Below, one piece after another: positions 14,205 to 22,404 of a DNA stretch of 25,024 nt (the first letter of the stretch is position 1; every line of letters starts with the position of its first letter). The DNA lies in IMG/VR virus record IMGVR_UViG_3300044620_000517, positions 1 through 25,024 of that record; one strand, written 5' to 3'. The translations under genes were made by a program, and so were the position numbers. This DNA is from a virus. The notes below the pieces were generated by a model that ran no database searches, was not told the origin of the DNA, and saw nothing but the letters and a program-made list of their open reading frames with translations.

Positions 14205-15172
14205 AGCTAATCGTTCAGGACATTCGCTCCACAATCGCTCGGGTCATCGGCACATGTGTCGATGATCAGCGCGTTTATGATTACATCAATCAGGCGTGTC
14301 GAAGGCTTCTACACAAAGGGTTGTGGGCTGGAGCGTACGGACGCTTCACGATTCACACCGTAGGTGGCTGCATCACTTGGCCGCGACAGATCGAAACCAT
14401 CGAGGCTGTAGCTGACTGCTGCGGAGTCGGAACGGTTCGCAATCAATGGTTCGAGTTTCAGGAAACCGGATATGGACTTCTCAATGGCAATCAAGTGTGC
14501 GTTGGGAAGCAGCTTATTGATCGTGGTACTGTGGTTTCTTACCGCGACATGTCTGGCGGTACTAACAGCTATCTTCGAGTCTACCCTGGCGACGCTTCGG
14601 ATGTCGGCAAAACCATCACGCTGCAAGGTGTTGATCAGAACGGTCAGTGGATTCGAACGCAATCCAGTGGCGCGTGGATTGACGGAGAAAAGCTGACGCT
14701 CGCTTTGCCGTACGTTCAGTCTACCAAGAAATTTATCGAACTGACCGGTGTCATTCGTGGGGCCACGAACACGGTCAGCCGCTTGTACGAGTACGATGCG
14801 ACGACTGCTCTGGAAACGGATCTGGCAGTTTACGACCCTGATGAAACTTTGCCGCAGTATCGTCGCAGTTACCTGACAGATCGTTGTAACAACGACGAGG
14901 ATAAGCCGGTGACGGTCATGGCGAAGATGCGTCACATCAACGCGACGAGCGTCAATGACTACCTTATTCCTCCGTGCGCTGATGCCATCAAGCTGATGGT
15001 CATGGCCATTCGAAAGGAAGAAAACGATTTGATTCAGGAAGCAGTGGCCTACGAAGCCAAAGCGGTTCAAGCTGTGCAGGAGCAGACGATGCAGTATCTG
15101 GGCGACGCTGTCGCGACGATACGCATGGTCGGTGTAGGATTGAATGGCGGTGGATTCTCGCAATGGTTCTGA
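14201..15172 (+). CDS. Head-tail adaptor / tail tubular protein A-like candidate
   Basis: This 323-residue protein has an N-terminal helical segment (VYDYINQACRRLLHKGLW, 25-42) like that of podovirus adaptor proteins (T7 gp11, P22 gp4). A beta-rich middle follows, and a C-terminal helical region (DAIKLMVMAIRKEENDLIQE, then AVAYEAKAVQAVQEQ) is the usual tail of the family. Adaptors sit under the portal and join it to the tail. The two Cys-containing stretches (GGCITWP, AVADCCGVG) are not typical. It is coupled to the collar-type fibre by ATGA and to the next gene by a 10-base overlap. The call rests on architecture and position. Confidence 0.6.
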   Translation: MKLIVQDIRSTIARVIGTCVDDQRVYDYINQACRRLLHKGLWAGAYGRFTIHTVGGCITWPRQIETIEAVADCCGVGTVRNQWFEFQETGYGLLNGNQVCVGKQLIDRGTVVSYRDMSGGTNSYLRVYPGDASDVGKTITLQGVDQNGQWIRTQSSGAWIDGEKLTLALPYVQSTKKFIELTGVIRGATNTVSRLYEYDATTALETDLAVYDPDETLPQYRRSYLTDRCNNDEDKPVTVMAKMRHINATSVNDYLIPPCADAIKLMVMAIRKEENDLIQEAVAYEAKAVQAVQEQTMQYLGDAVATIRMVGVGLNGGGFSQWF

Positions 15173-15729
15173 ACCTCAACATCGACTTTGCGCTGGCTGA
15201 TGCGACTCCGAAAAAACTGGAGTTGCTTCAGGCTGTCTTTGACGCGCATGACATGGCGGCTCGGAACAATCAGAACGCTAGTTCCGGCGCTGCGGTAAAC
15301 GCTTTCTTTGGAAGCGCCCAGCTTACTAATGGAATCGCTTCAGCAATCCTGACTTTGGGCGATGCTCATGGCCCGATTAGTCCTGCTCGATTCGTTTACG
15401 AACGATTCGATGAGCGAGCGTTGAAGTCGGCCATTGAAGCTGGCATGAAGATTCCCGGCTTCGGCAATTCGTTCTTTAAGGATCGGATCGATCCGGCATG
15501 GAGCCGTGTGCGTGAGATTATCGCTGCGGACTTCCATAACGCTAACGCTCGAATCGAACAGCTTCACGGATGGATAAAGGAAGCTGGAAAGGATGTTCAT
15601 CCGAATGCAGCTCTTTATACCGCAGTAATTTGCAGTGAGCTGGGGATGATTCCTAACTCTGAGTCGGCCATCTTCATCTTGGCTAGAACTGCCGCGTGGA
15701 CTTCTTTGTGCATAAAAAATGAAAGGTAA
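15163..15729 (+). CDS. Citrate-synthase-fold protein with altered catalytic residues (probable pseudoenzyme)
   Basis: This 188-residue protein matches the C-terminal two-thirds of citrate synthases and citryl-CoA lyases in order: NQNASSGAA (36-44, compare HEQNASTS), GDAHGP (66-71, compare GPAHGGAN), IPGFGNSFFKDRIDPAW (97-113, compare MGFGHRVYKNYDPRA), HPNAALYTAVICSELGMIP (146-164, compare PNVDFYSGIILKALGIP) and IFILARTAAW (170-179, compare IFAMARTVGW). The first catalytic His is kept (His69). The oxaloacetate-side His is Asn102 and the general-base Asp is Ala150. It lacks the long N-terminal region of full-length enzymes. It overlaps the adaptor gene by 10 bases and the next gene by 11, so it is expressed with virion genes. 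Citrate synthesis is unlikely; a binding or structural role is my inference. Confidence 0.75.
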   Translation: MVLNLNIDFALADATPKKLELLQAVFDAHDMAARNNQNASSGAAVNAFFGSAQLTNGIASAILTLGDAHGPISPARFVYERFDERALKSAIEAGMKIPGFGNSFFKDRIDPAWSRVREIIAADFHNANARIEQLHGWIKEAGKDVHPNAALYTAVICSELGMIPNSESAIFILARTAAWTSLCIKNER

Positions 15730-16264
15730 GCTCTTCCAAATTTGCGGTCTGCCTCGATTCGGATCGGCATTCATGTCGGTCCTTTTCTCGTTGGAAGCGG
15801 ATTGCCTTGGCCTACATGAGCAGGGTGCGACTGATCCGAATTGGAAGCAGTCGATTGAAGAATACCGGACTCGTTACAAGTACGTCGCTGACTGCTCGAC
15901 TTACGGATATCTTCCAAAGGCAGTCGTGCATGATTCGGTGAAGGTGTACGTCAAAAAGGACGCAGAAGCGTCGGCCAAAGAATGCACTGAGCGATTCGGC
16001 TACGATGTTCACCTTCCTTCGGTTCAAGCGCTTCGTGAGTACGCGGATGCGTGGGCATCTTTGCACGGCGTGATGACAATCGAGGAGAACGAGCTTTTTA
16101 AGGTGGATACTTTGCGGCGGGTGTGGGTTCATTGCTTCCAGAACGAGCGAGCTTTTCCAGAGGAAAAAGCTGCACGTTTGGTAACCATGAACATCCAACG
16201 TCACGAACCTGAGAAGGTGTTCTCGATTGAGAACGGCAATCGTCTTGTGAAGGAGGTATTTTAA
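15719..16264 (+). CDS. Sulfotransferase-like P-loop protein
   Basis: This 181-residue protein begins with FQICGLPRFGSAFMSVLF (6-23), which fits the 5'-PAPS loop of sulfotransferases (typically GLPRSGTT), here with Phe and Ala at variable positions. CLGLHEQ follows, then KYVADCST, and VKVYVKKDAEASAKECTERF (74-93) lies where sulfotransferases have the strand and helix that bind the 3'-phosphate. Sulfotransferases move sulfate from PAPS to sugars, lipids or tyrosines in the cytoplasm. Short versions occur in phages with unknown substrates. The C-terminal half shows no family motif. It starts inside the citrate-synthase-like gene (11-base overlap), and its last codons contain the ribosome binding site of the next gene. 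Activity is uncertain. Confidence 0.6.
   Translation: MKGKLFQICGLPRFGSAFMSVLFSLEADCLGLHEQGATDPNWKQSIEEYRTRYKYVADCSTYGYLPKAVVHDSVKVYVKKDAEASAKECTERFGYDVHLPSVQALREYADAWASLHGVMTIEENELFKVDTLRRVWVHCFQNERAFPEEKAARLVTMNIQRHEPEKVFSIENGNRLVKEVF
16250..16257 (+). promoter_or_regulatory. Strong ribosome binding site for the first ejection-type gene
   Basis: AAGGAGGT lies 10 bases before ATG 16268, within the last codons of the sulfotransferase-like gene. It is the strongest Shine-Dalgarno match in the window, while most neighbours have none, so this gene may start a separately boosted translation unit. Confidence 0.7.
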
Positions 16265-16267
16265 TTT

Positions 16268-17074
16268 ATGGGAGCTATTCTAGGTGGTGCGGCAATCCTT
16301 GGCGGAACGAGCTTGCTTGGCGGATTGCTGAGCAAGGGCAGCAAGCCAAAAGTTCCAGCATTTAAGCCGATTGATTTTCAAGCTGAGCAGAAGCAAGCGA
16401 TTCAGCAGAACATCGAAGCGCTTCAACCTGCCACGGAACTCGCTCAAAAGACGACCGCCGCTGAGCAGTCTCAGCTTGAGGCGCAGCTTCGTCGCGCAAT
16501 TCCTGGCTATGACCAGCTTATTCAGCAGGCGAGTCAGAACATAGGGTCTGCACTTCGCGGAGAGCTTTCACCTGAGGCTACGCGCAATTTGCAACGATTC
16601 TCAGCCGGTCAGGCGTTGACTCGCGGATATGGCGGCGGATCTGGGATGGGGTTGTTTGGTGCTGTTCAGAATTACGCCAGAGCATCAGAAGCGAGACAGC
16701 AGCAAGGTCTGGCGCAAGCTCAGAACTTCATCCAGCAACAACGGGCGTTTGGAATGGCTCAACCGTTCTCGGTGAGTAGCATGTTTATCACTCCGTCTCA
16801 GCGAATCAACGCTCTGTCGCAGCAAAATCAGCAGCAGTACAACCGCGACTTGCAAGCTGCTCAAGTGGCTGCGATGCCTGATCCTACGATGGCTGCTATC
16901 GGAAGCGCGATTTCGTCTGCTGGCGGATTCGCTGGTGGCGCGTACACCCAGCGTGGGTTGATGGGAATGCAGGGAGGCCCAATGTCGTCTTATAATCCTC
17001 AGAACGATCCTGAGCTTTACTCTTTTCCGAGAACAAATATCGGCGGACCTGCTGACTCAGCTAACTGGATTTAA
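16268..17074 (+). CDS. Internal virion / DNA-ejection-type protein (short)
   Basis: This 268-residue protein opens with a Gly-rich hydrophobic segment (ILGGAAILGGTSLLGGLL, 4-21) and a Lys patch. A Gln/Ala-rich helical body follows (AEQKQAIQQNIEALQPATEL; ARQQQGLAQAQNFIQQQRAF). A Gly-rich tail includes AAIGSAISSAGGFAGGAY. This pattern is seen in T7 gp14 and P22 gp7/gp20-like proteins, which are packed in the capsid and form part of the channel through the host envelope during DNA entry. It is the first of three such genes in a row. The only strong ribosome binding site of the operon precedes it. Confidence 0.7.
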   Translation: MGAILGGAAILGGTSLLGGLLSKGSKPKVPAFKPIDFQAEQKQAIQQNIEALQPATELAQKTTAAEQSQLEAQLRRAIPGYDQLIQQASQNIGSALRGELSPEATRNLQRFSAGQALTRGYGGGSGMGLFGAVQNYARASEARQQQGLAQAQNFIQQQRAFGMAQPFSVSSMFITPSQRINALSQQNQQQYNRDLQAAQVAAMPDPTMAAIGSAISSAGGFAGGAYTQRGLMGMQGGPMSSYNPQNDPELYSFPRTNIGGPADSANWI

Positions 17075-17078
17075 TCTT

Positions 17079-18563
17079 ATGGCCGACCAATCTCTTCAAG
17101 CGTTTCAGCTAGGCGCATCGCTGTTCGACCGCGCGCAGACGCAAAAGCGGATGATGGAGCAGTTGCAGATGCAGACGGCTGAGTCTTTGCTCCAGCGCCA
17201 AGGAATGGAGCTTCAGAACAAGATTCGCGAAGACGCGCTTGCTGAATCAATTGGCGAACGGAAAGCGCAGGTTGACGAGTACAACACGTTTTCGACTCTT
17301 AGTAAACAGGTTTCGGATTATCTGAACAACCCTAAGGAAGATGCAGTATTCCCGGTTGTTCCGGCATTCAAGTCTAAAACGTACAGGCTTGAGGCGGACA
17401 AGATGCTGAACAATCTTGAGAAGTACTCCGCTCGGGCAAAGTTGATGAAGGCGAAAGATGCTGCCGATGCAAAGGCGGCTGAACTGACGCGGTGGCAATT
17501 TCAAACTGCCGCTGATTACGGCGCTTTTAAAATCAATCCAGCAGATGGAAAAGTTTCACTTGATTACGACAAGATAAATCAAATTGCCGCTCAAAGAGGA
17601 GAAGCAAACCTTGAAAAAACAAAAGCCCAGACAAGTTCTATTCTTGGAAACCTTGAAGTTGCTAAGGGAAATTTACAGAGATTGATTTCTCAAGGCGCAA
17701 ATAATGCAGCGATTGAATCTGCAAAATTAGAATACAAAAAATTGGCTGATGCAGCTAGGCTTGAACTTGATCGAGATGAGTTTGGTTTAAAGAAAACAAC
17801 TCAAGAAGCCAAGACTGGCCTTGAGCGGGAGAAGTTTGATTTCTCCAAGGGCCTTCAACTTGAAAGGCTTGCGCTTGAAAAAGTGAGAGTCGATCAGCTT
17901 GGCAAAAGAGCTGATGCTTATGTTCAAAAAATTCTTCAACCTGCAAAGAATGGAGAAATCAAGCTCAACGCCGTAGATGACAGGCTTGTCAAAAAAGCCG
18001 CCGATGACATTGCCAACAAACAGGGCATTTCAGACGCAATTGGATATGAGATTGGTGTTCTCGATGATCCTTCAATTGACGAATATGTAAAACGAGCTTC
18101 CGCACAAAACATCCTTAAAATTCTAAATAGCGCAGAAGGGAAAGATGCCGTTGGCGTTGAAGAGTCAAAACGTCTTGGACAGTTCCTTGAATTTCAGTTG
18201 AATCCAGTCAGGGGGCTTGCAACTGGGAGGTTGTTTGGAACTGATCTTCCAAGATTTGTTGATCAAATTTCGATCAAGAAAGAAGAGCTTGATACCCGTG
18301 TTAATGAGGGCATGAACAGGGTAAACAGCATTTACAGAAAATACGGAAAAGAGATTCCAGCCGGAACATCTCAAACGCCTTCGCGAGGCGCGATGATTAC
18401 AGCTCCTGCTCCTCAGGCGATGAGTTCGACAAACTCTCCAGCAATGTCTGGAACGAATTCGATGTCAGAAATATCATTTGAATCAACGGCTGAAGCTAGG
18501 GCAAAAGGAAAGAAAACTGGTGACTTTGTAATTATCAAGGGAGTTAAGGGGAATCTAAAATAA
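17079..18563 (+). CDS. Internal virion / DNA-ejection-type protein (middle)
   Basis: This 494-residue protein is almost wholly helical and rich in Gln, Lys, Glu and Ala. It has extended coiled-coil potential at about 10-70 and 170-280 (KTQAEAKTGLEREKFDFSKG-like charged repeats) and no membrane segment. Near the C terminus a Ser/Thr/Asn/Met linker (AMSSTNSPAMSGTNSMSE) leads to a short motif (EARAKGKKTGDFVIIKG) that I recall at the ends of phage ejection and scaffold proteins. Its place between two ejection-type genes suggests a role like T7 gp15. It starts 4 bases after the previous stop (TAATCTTATG) without a Shine-Dalgarno sequence. Its second half is richer in A+T than the fibre genes. Confidence 0.6.
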   Translation: MADQSLQAFQLGASLFDRAQTQKRMMEQLQMQTAESLLQRQGMELQNKIREDALAESIGERKAQVDEYNTFSTLSKQVSDYLNNPKEDAVFPVVPAFKSKTYRLEADKMLNNLEKYSARAKLMKAKDAADAKAAELTRWQFQTAADYGAFKINPADGKVSLDYDKINQIAAQRGEANLEKTKAQTSSILGNLEVAKGNLQRLISQGANNAAIESAKLEYKKLADAARLELDRDEFGLKKTTQEAKTGLEREKFDFSKGLQLERLALEKVRVDQLGKRADAYVQKILQPAKNGEIKLNAVDDRLVKKAADDIANKQGISDAIGYEIGVLDDPSIDEYVKRASAQNILKILNSAEGKDAVGVEESKRLGQFLEFQLNPVRGLATGRLFGTDLPRFVDQISIKKEELDTRVNEGMNRVNSIYRKYGKEIPAGTSQTPSRGAMITAPAPQAMSSTNSPAMSGTNSMSEISFESTAEARAKGKKTGDFVIIKGVKGNLK

Positions 18564-18567
18564 TTTT

Positions 18568-21500
18568 ATGGACGAATACGTTTTGCAGGGCGATGGCCAA
18601 CAAGGTCAGATGGATGCCGGTCAGCCGTTGAGCGCTGCTGATGTTACTTTTAGTGAACCCGCTCAAAATCAGCAACAGCCGCAACCAGTCGCACAAGAGG
18701 ATGCTTTTGCTGGGTTTACTCCGAGCGAACCCACAACTAATGAATCAGACCCATTTGCTGGCTTTACTCCAAGCGAACCTGAAATTGGTTCAATGGAAGC
18801 TGTCCAGCAAGCTGCTAGTCAGGCTTCACTTGTTGGTCGTGAAACATTTAGGCCGAAGACTCTTCTTGTTGAGCAAGCTGATCTAAGGCTTGGCCGTGAG
18901 AGTGCTAAGAAGTTTCAGGCGTTTGAGGCAAGCGGAGGCAGTCCTGAGGTTCCAATCGAATTCACTCCTCAGGAGCAGAAGCTGCTAAATGAATATCGTT
19001 TCAATCAAGCTCGACGAGGACTTGGGATGGCTGCTGGTTTGGCCGCAGGAATTGGGCTGTCTCAAGTTCCAGGTGGGCAAACTGTTGGCGGTGAAATGCT
19101 TGCTGGCATTGGAAGTGAACTGGTAAGCCAGACAATTTCTCCAGAACCGTACAACATTCAAGAAGCCGCTGCTCAGGGTATTCCATCTCTTGGATATCTT
19201 TCCAAACGTGGAGCTGGTGGATTTCGCAATCCTTTGCAGTTTTTGACGACCGCTGAAACTGGAGTTGGCCAACAATCTTCAAAGATTAAACAGATTTTGA
19301 AGGAAGCCTATTCCGGTTCATTGACTGGAGCAGCTCAGGGATTCGCATCAACGCTTGGCGATGAATCTGGAAAAACCAGTGAAACGATTCAGCAAGCAGC
19401 AATAGGCGGTCTTCTTCTGCCTACACTTTCAACGGGTGGAAGGACCATTGGCGCACTTTCAAGAAGCGGTGCGAGCATGTCTCGTTTTGCTGGAGAGTTC
19501 CAACGTCCTTACACGCAGCAGTTCTTAACCGAACGCGCTGATGCGATTCTAAAAGAACTTGGTGCTGGAGGCGGAATTGACCCAGCAATGGCCGCTCAGT
19601 TGGCTGATACTCTTTACTCGCCACAGCTCTCTGGCACTCGACCCGAAGACGTGCGAGCTTGGGGGGAAAACATTCAGACGTTCCTTCAGGATTCGGTCAG
19701 GAAAGGATCTGCCGCAGGATTGAGCGGGGATGATCTTACCAATCAAATCGTTTCTGAACTACAACGCGTTACCGAACGTAAAGACATCGATCCGAATTTG
19801 ATCAGCGGAATTGTCCTTAATGCTGAACAGATGATTGGAGAAGCAAAGAAGAAGGTGGACTTTGCGTTTGCAGACAAAAACTCCGAGCTGCTAGGTGCTG
19901 CTAGAAGGGCTGAAGGCGAGCTTCAGTTGGAGTCTAAGTCTCTCTTTGACGACATCAGAAATCTTGAAACTCAGAAGAAAGATCTTAGAGCATCTGACAA
20001 CATCTCAAGAACTCAAATCGACAATGAGATAGCCGACAAGCAACGACAAATTCAAGAAATTGAAAGTGGATTTGATCCTAAGTTCGATTACGGAAAACCC
20101 GTAGGTCAGTTTGAAACTGGAAAGAAATTTGGCGAAGAAGCGAACAAACTTAAAACAGCTTTTAAGGCAGAGCAGAATAAAGGATATAGAGCTTTAGATC
20201 CTAAACTTGAAGCTATTTCAGTTCCTGTTTCAAGGTTGGATAGAAATGGAAATGAAGTTTTTGACAAAGATGGAAATCCGATTGTTGATCTTTTCACTCT
20301 GAAAGATCTGAAAGAAAAAAGGACTGAAATTCTCGATCAAATAGATTTCAACAAACCTGTCCAAATGGCAACTTACGACAAGTTTGAAGAGCTTGAGCGT
20401 GTTGAAAAAAGAATTGAGGAAGGTCTTAATACTAATCCAGATTTAAAAGCTGCGTTAAAAGCTCAGAATGCATCGTATCGTGAAGGCATAACAAGATTTA
20501 AAGGAACTCTTATCGGAAGCCTTTTGCGCGAGACTGGTGAAGCTGGTGGAAGACCGTCAGCGATAATGAGCCTTCTTAGTTCGCAAGGTGGAGAGGCGCT
20601 TGATGTTATGAAGAAATTGGCTGGTTCCGACTGGGAGCCTACTTTCAAGCCAATGCTCTACGACTTTGTTTACAACAAGTTGAGAACAGAAGGTCAAACT
20701 CCAGTTGAGTTTTTGAATCTTTTGACTCAAGCAAAACGAGGAAAAGGAACTGGCTTAACCCAAGAGGTGGCTAACGAGTTTTTCCCTCAACTTTCTGAAA
20801 TCCAAGACGTTGCAACACGTTACAAAGATTTGGTTGATAAAAAATCTACTCTAACAACTCAGAAAAATGACCTAGTTACCAAGTCCAAGGATCTTGAGGC
20901 AAGAATTGCAAAAGATGATGAGGCTGCTCGCGGACTGTTGAAGGAGAATGAAAAGAAGCTCAAATCAGTCAATGAAGAGATTCAACGGCTTGAGCAGCCT
21001 CGTCCTGATCTTGGTCCTGAATTCAAAGAGATGGATGCAAAGACAAAGCAAATAACATCCGCTTTGGCCGATCTTAAGAGTGCAGTAAACGGAAAACTTC
21101 CAATCAAACTGGATGACGAGCAGATCAAGTTGATCCTGTCGAATCCAGACTCAAGCAGATTGGCCAAGGATCTTCAGCTTTACGTTCAGCAATCATCCAA
21201 GGAGGCGACTGACTTCCAGAAGATGGTTTTGGACGCAACCAAGACCGGCAGGCTTTCTGCCAATCAAGTTCAGCCGGAAGATGTGGTCAAGTTTTTGACA
21301 ACTGATTATGGCAAGCAACAGCGGTATGTCGTTCAGGAGTTTATGAATGTCATGCGGAACGAAAGGCCAGATCTTGTTGGCGACGTTCAGAATTTGGTCA
21401 TTGGAAATCTTTTCAGAGAATCGCTAGATGCAGGTAAGAAGCAGGTGAACATCAACAAAATGCGCGAGCTGATTTCTGGTCAGTACAATCCGCTCATTGT

Positions 21501-21900
21501 TGAGGCGTTTGGAAAGTCTGGAGTCGATCAGATGAACAAGATTGCTGATCAGCTTTCTGTTGTCATCGAGAAGGACAGCCTTGTTAAGAGCAAGCTCATT
21601 CCCGCTGTAACATCTGCCGTTGCCTCGGCTTTTGGGGCAAACATGTACGGAAGAATGGCGTTGTCCAACCTTGCCGCTGTAAGCGGAGCTGCTGCAATCG
21701 GAAGGATTCTCAGAAATCCAGATTATCTCGCCACAGTTACAAAACCAATCGATCAGGTTGCAAAGGATCAGATGGACGCATTCAACCGTCGATGGCCTAA
21801 GATTCTTACGCTTGAGGCTGACCGTTTGAAAATGCGTAACGATGAGCGACAAGAGGCTGAACGCCCTCAAATTCCATCTGCTTCTGTTCGTCGATTCTAA
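18568..21900 (+). CDS. Large internal virion / DNA-ejection-type protein
   Basis: This 1110-residue protein is the largest in the window. It has a Gln/Pro-rich disordered N terminus with two copies of AFAGFTPSEP or PFAGFTPSEP, then a Gly/Ala-rich hydrophobic stretch (about 152-185). Coiled coils follow at about 459-505 (LETQKKDLRAS) and 751-815 (LVTKSKDLEARIAKDDEAA). An amphipathic, Ala/Gly-rich C-terminal segment lies at about 1010-1048 (PAVTSAVASAFGANMYGR). Size, order and helical content fit the largest ejection protein of podoviruses (T7 gp16 or P22 gp16 role). I see no lysozyme or protease motif. Two hydrophobic stretches could insert into host membranes. It ends in TAATG with the next gene. 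Confidence 0.65.
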   Translation: MDEYVLQGDGQQGQMDAGQPLSAADVTFSEPAQNQQQPQPVAQEDAFAGFTPSEPTTNESDPFAGFTPSEPEIGSMEAVQQAASQASLVGRETFRPKTLLVEQADLRLGRESAKKFQAFEASGGSPEVPIEFTPQEQKLLNEYRFNQARRGLGMAAGLAAGIGLSQVPGGQTVGGEMLAGIGSELVSQTISPEPYNIQEAAAQGIPSLGYLSKRGAGGFRNPLQFLTTAETGVGQQSSKIKQILKEAYSGSLTGAAQGFASTLGDESGKTSETIQQAAIGGLLLPTLSTGGRTIGALSRSGASMSRFAGEFQRPYTQQFLTERADAILKELGAGGGIDPAMAAQLADTLYSPQLSGTRPEDVRAWGENIQTFLQDSVRKGSAAGLSGDDLTNQIVSELQRVTERKDIDPNLISGIVLNAEQMIGEAKKKVDFAFADKNSELLGAARRAEGELQLESKSLFDDIRNLETQKKDLRASDNISRTQIDNEIADKQRQIQEIESGFDPKFDYGKPVGQFETGKKFGEEANKLKTAFKAEQNKGYRALDPKLEAISVPVSRLDRNGNEVFDKDGNPIVDLFTLKDLKEKRTEILDQIDFNKPVQMATYDKFEELERVEKRIEEGLNTNPDLKAALKAQNASYREGITRFKGTLIGSLLRETGEAGGRPSAIMSLLSSQGGEALDVMKKLAGSDWEPTFKPMLYDFVYNKLRTEGQTPVEFLNLLTQAKRGKGTGLTQEVANEFFPQLSEIQDVATRYKDLVDKKSTLTTQKNDLVTKSKDLEARIAKDDEAARGLLKENEKKLKSVNEEIQRLEQPRPDLGPEFKEMDAKTKQITSALADLKSAVNGKLPIKLDDEQIKLILSNPDSSRLAKDLQLYVQQSSKEATDFQKMVLDATKTGRLSANQVQPEDVVKFLTTDYGKQQRYVVQEFMNVMRNERPDLVGDVQNLVIGNLFRESLDAGKKQVNINKMRELISGQYNPLIVEAFGKSGVDQMNKIADQLSVVIEKDSLVKSKLIPAVTSAVASAFGANMYGRMALSNLAAVSGAAAIGRILRNPDYLATVTKPIDQVAKDQMDAFNRRWPKILTLEADRLKMRNDERQEAERPQIPSASVRRF
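18700..18780 (+). repeat. Two imperfect 33-base repeats encoding DAFAGFTPSEP
   Basis: Copies at 18700-18732 and 18748-18780 (48-base period) encode DAFAGFTPSEP and DPFAGFTPSEP in the disordered N terminus of the large ejection-type protein. They differ at several bases, many of them silent, so the peptide motif appears selected rather than newly duplicated. Confidence 0.75.
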
Positions 21901-22211
21901 TGAAAACCTCCCTCTCCAAAAAAGGTAACACCTATCAGGGCAAGAAGGTGACGCTCAACAAGCCGTTCTACACTCCTGGCGAGCGGAAGAAGAGTGCGGT
22001 GTACGTCAAGAATGACAACGGCAACGTCATCAAGGTTCGCTTTGGAGACGCCAACATGACGATCAAAAAGTCGAATCCTGAGCGTCGTAAGAATTTCCGC
22101 GCGCGGCATAACTGCGCCAGTGCGAAGGACAAGACGACGCCTAAATTTTGGTCCTGCGCCGCTTGGATTCTGGCGATTGTTCTGTCGGTTTTAACCTCAA
22201 ACCCTATTTGA
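21900..22211 (+). CDS. Small conserved phage protein (DUF5872-like) with a hydrophobic C terminus
   Basis: This 103-residue protein matches a pattern I recall from many tailed phages: SAVYVKNDNGNVIKVRFGD (32-50), NPERRKNFRARHNC (59-72) and FWSCAAW (83-89). The paired Cys72 and Cys86, with basic residues between, could bind metal. The family function is unknown to me; members often lie near head or structural genes. Residues 88-99 (AAWILAIVLSVL) form a hydrophobic tail after the usual end of the domain, which I do not remember from relatives and which could anchor the protein in a membrane. The start overlaps the previous stop in TAATG. The family name is from memory. Confidence 0.65.
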   Translation: MKTSLSKKGNTYQGKKVTLNKPFYTPGERKKSAVYVKNDNGNVIKVRFGDANMTIKKSNPERRKNFRARHNCASAKDKTTPKFWSCAAWILAIVLSVLTSNPI

Positions 22212-22215
22212 ATTT

Positions 22216-22404
22216 ATGGACAAGATGAAACTTGGCGGTGGCGGACGTTACGAGAAACTCGTTGGTCAGCTTGAGAAGAAGGGTGTGAAAGATCCTGCTG
22301 CATTAAGTGCAGCCATTGGCCGCAAAAAATACGGCAAGGCGAAGTTCCAATCGCTCGCTGCGAAAGGCCGTCGCCGCGCCATGCGTGAGAAGGCTAACGC
22401 TTAG
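22216..22404 (+). CDS. Small basic phage protein of unknown function
   Basis: This 62-residue, very basic protein has a Gly-rich start (KLGGGGRYEKLVGQLEKKG), then KDPAALSAAIGRKKYGKAKF and an Arg/Lys-rich end (AAKGRRRAMREK). This short pattern is common in tailed phages and also appears inside larger phage proteins; its function is not established as far as I know. The charge suggests DNA or protein binding in the capsid. It starts 4 bases after the previous stop (TGAATTTATG) without a Shine-Dalgarno sequence. Its 3' end overlaps the convergent primase-helicase gene by 11 bases, leaving no room for a terminator between them. Confidence 0.75.
   Translation: MDKMKLGGGGRYEKLVGQLEKKGVKDPAALSAAIGRKKYGKAKFQSLAAKGRRRAMREKANA

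Noticed and set aside
14309-15163. A 284-codon open frame on the minus strand within the adaptor gene
   Set aside because: Antisense shadow; Arg/His/Ser-rich product with no motif, and the plus-strand gene is coupled on both sides.
15163-15729. Calling this gene an active citrate synthase that boosts host metabolism
   Set aside because: Two of three catalytic positions differ and the N-terminal half is absent, so an active enzyme is not supported.
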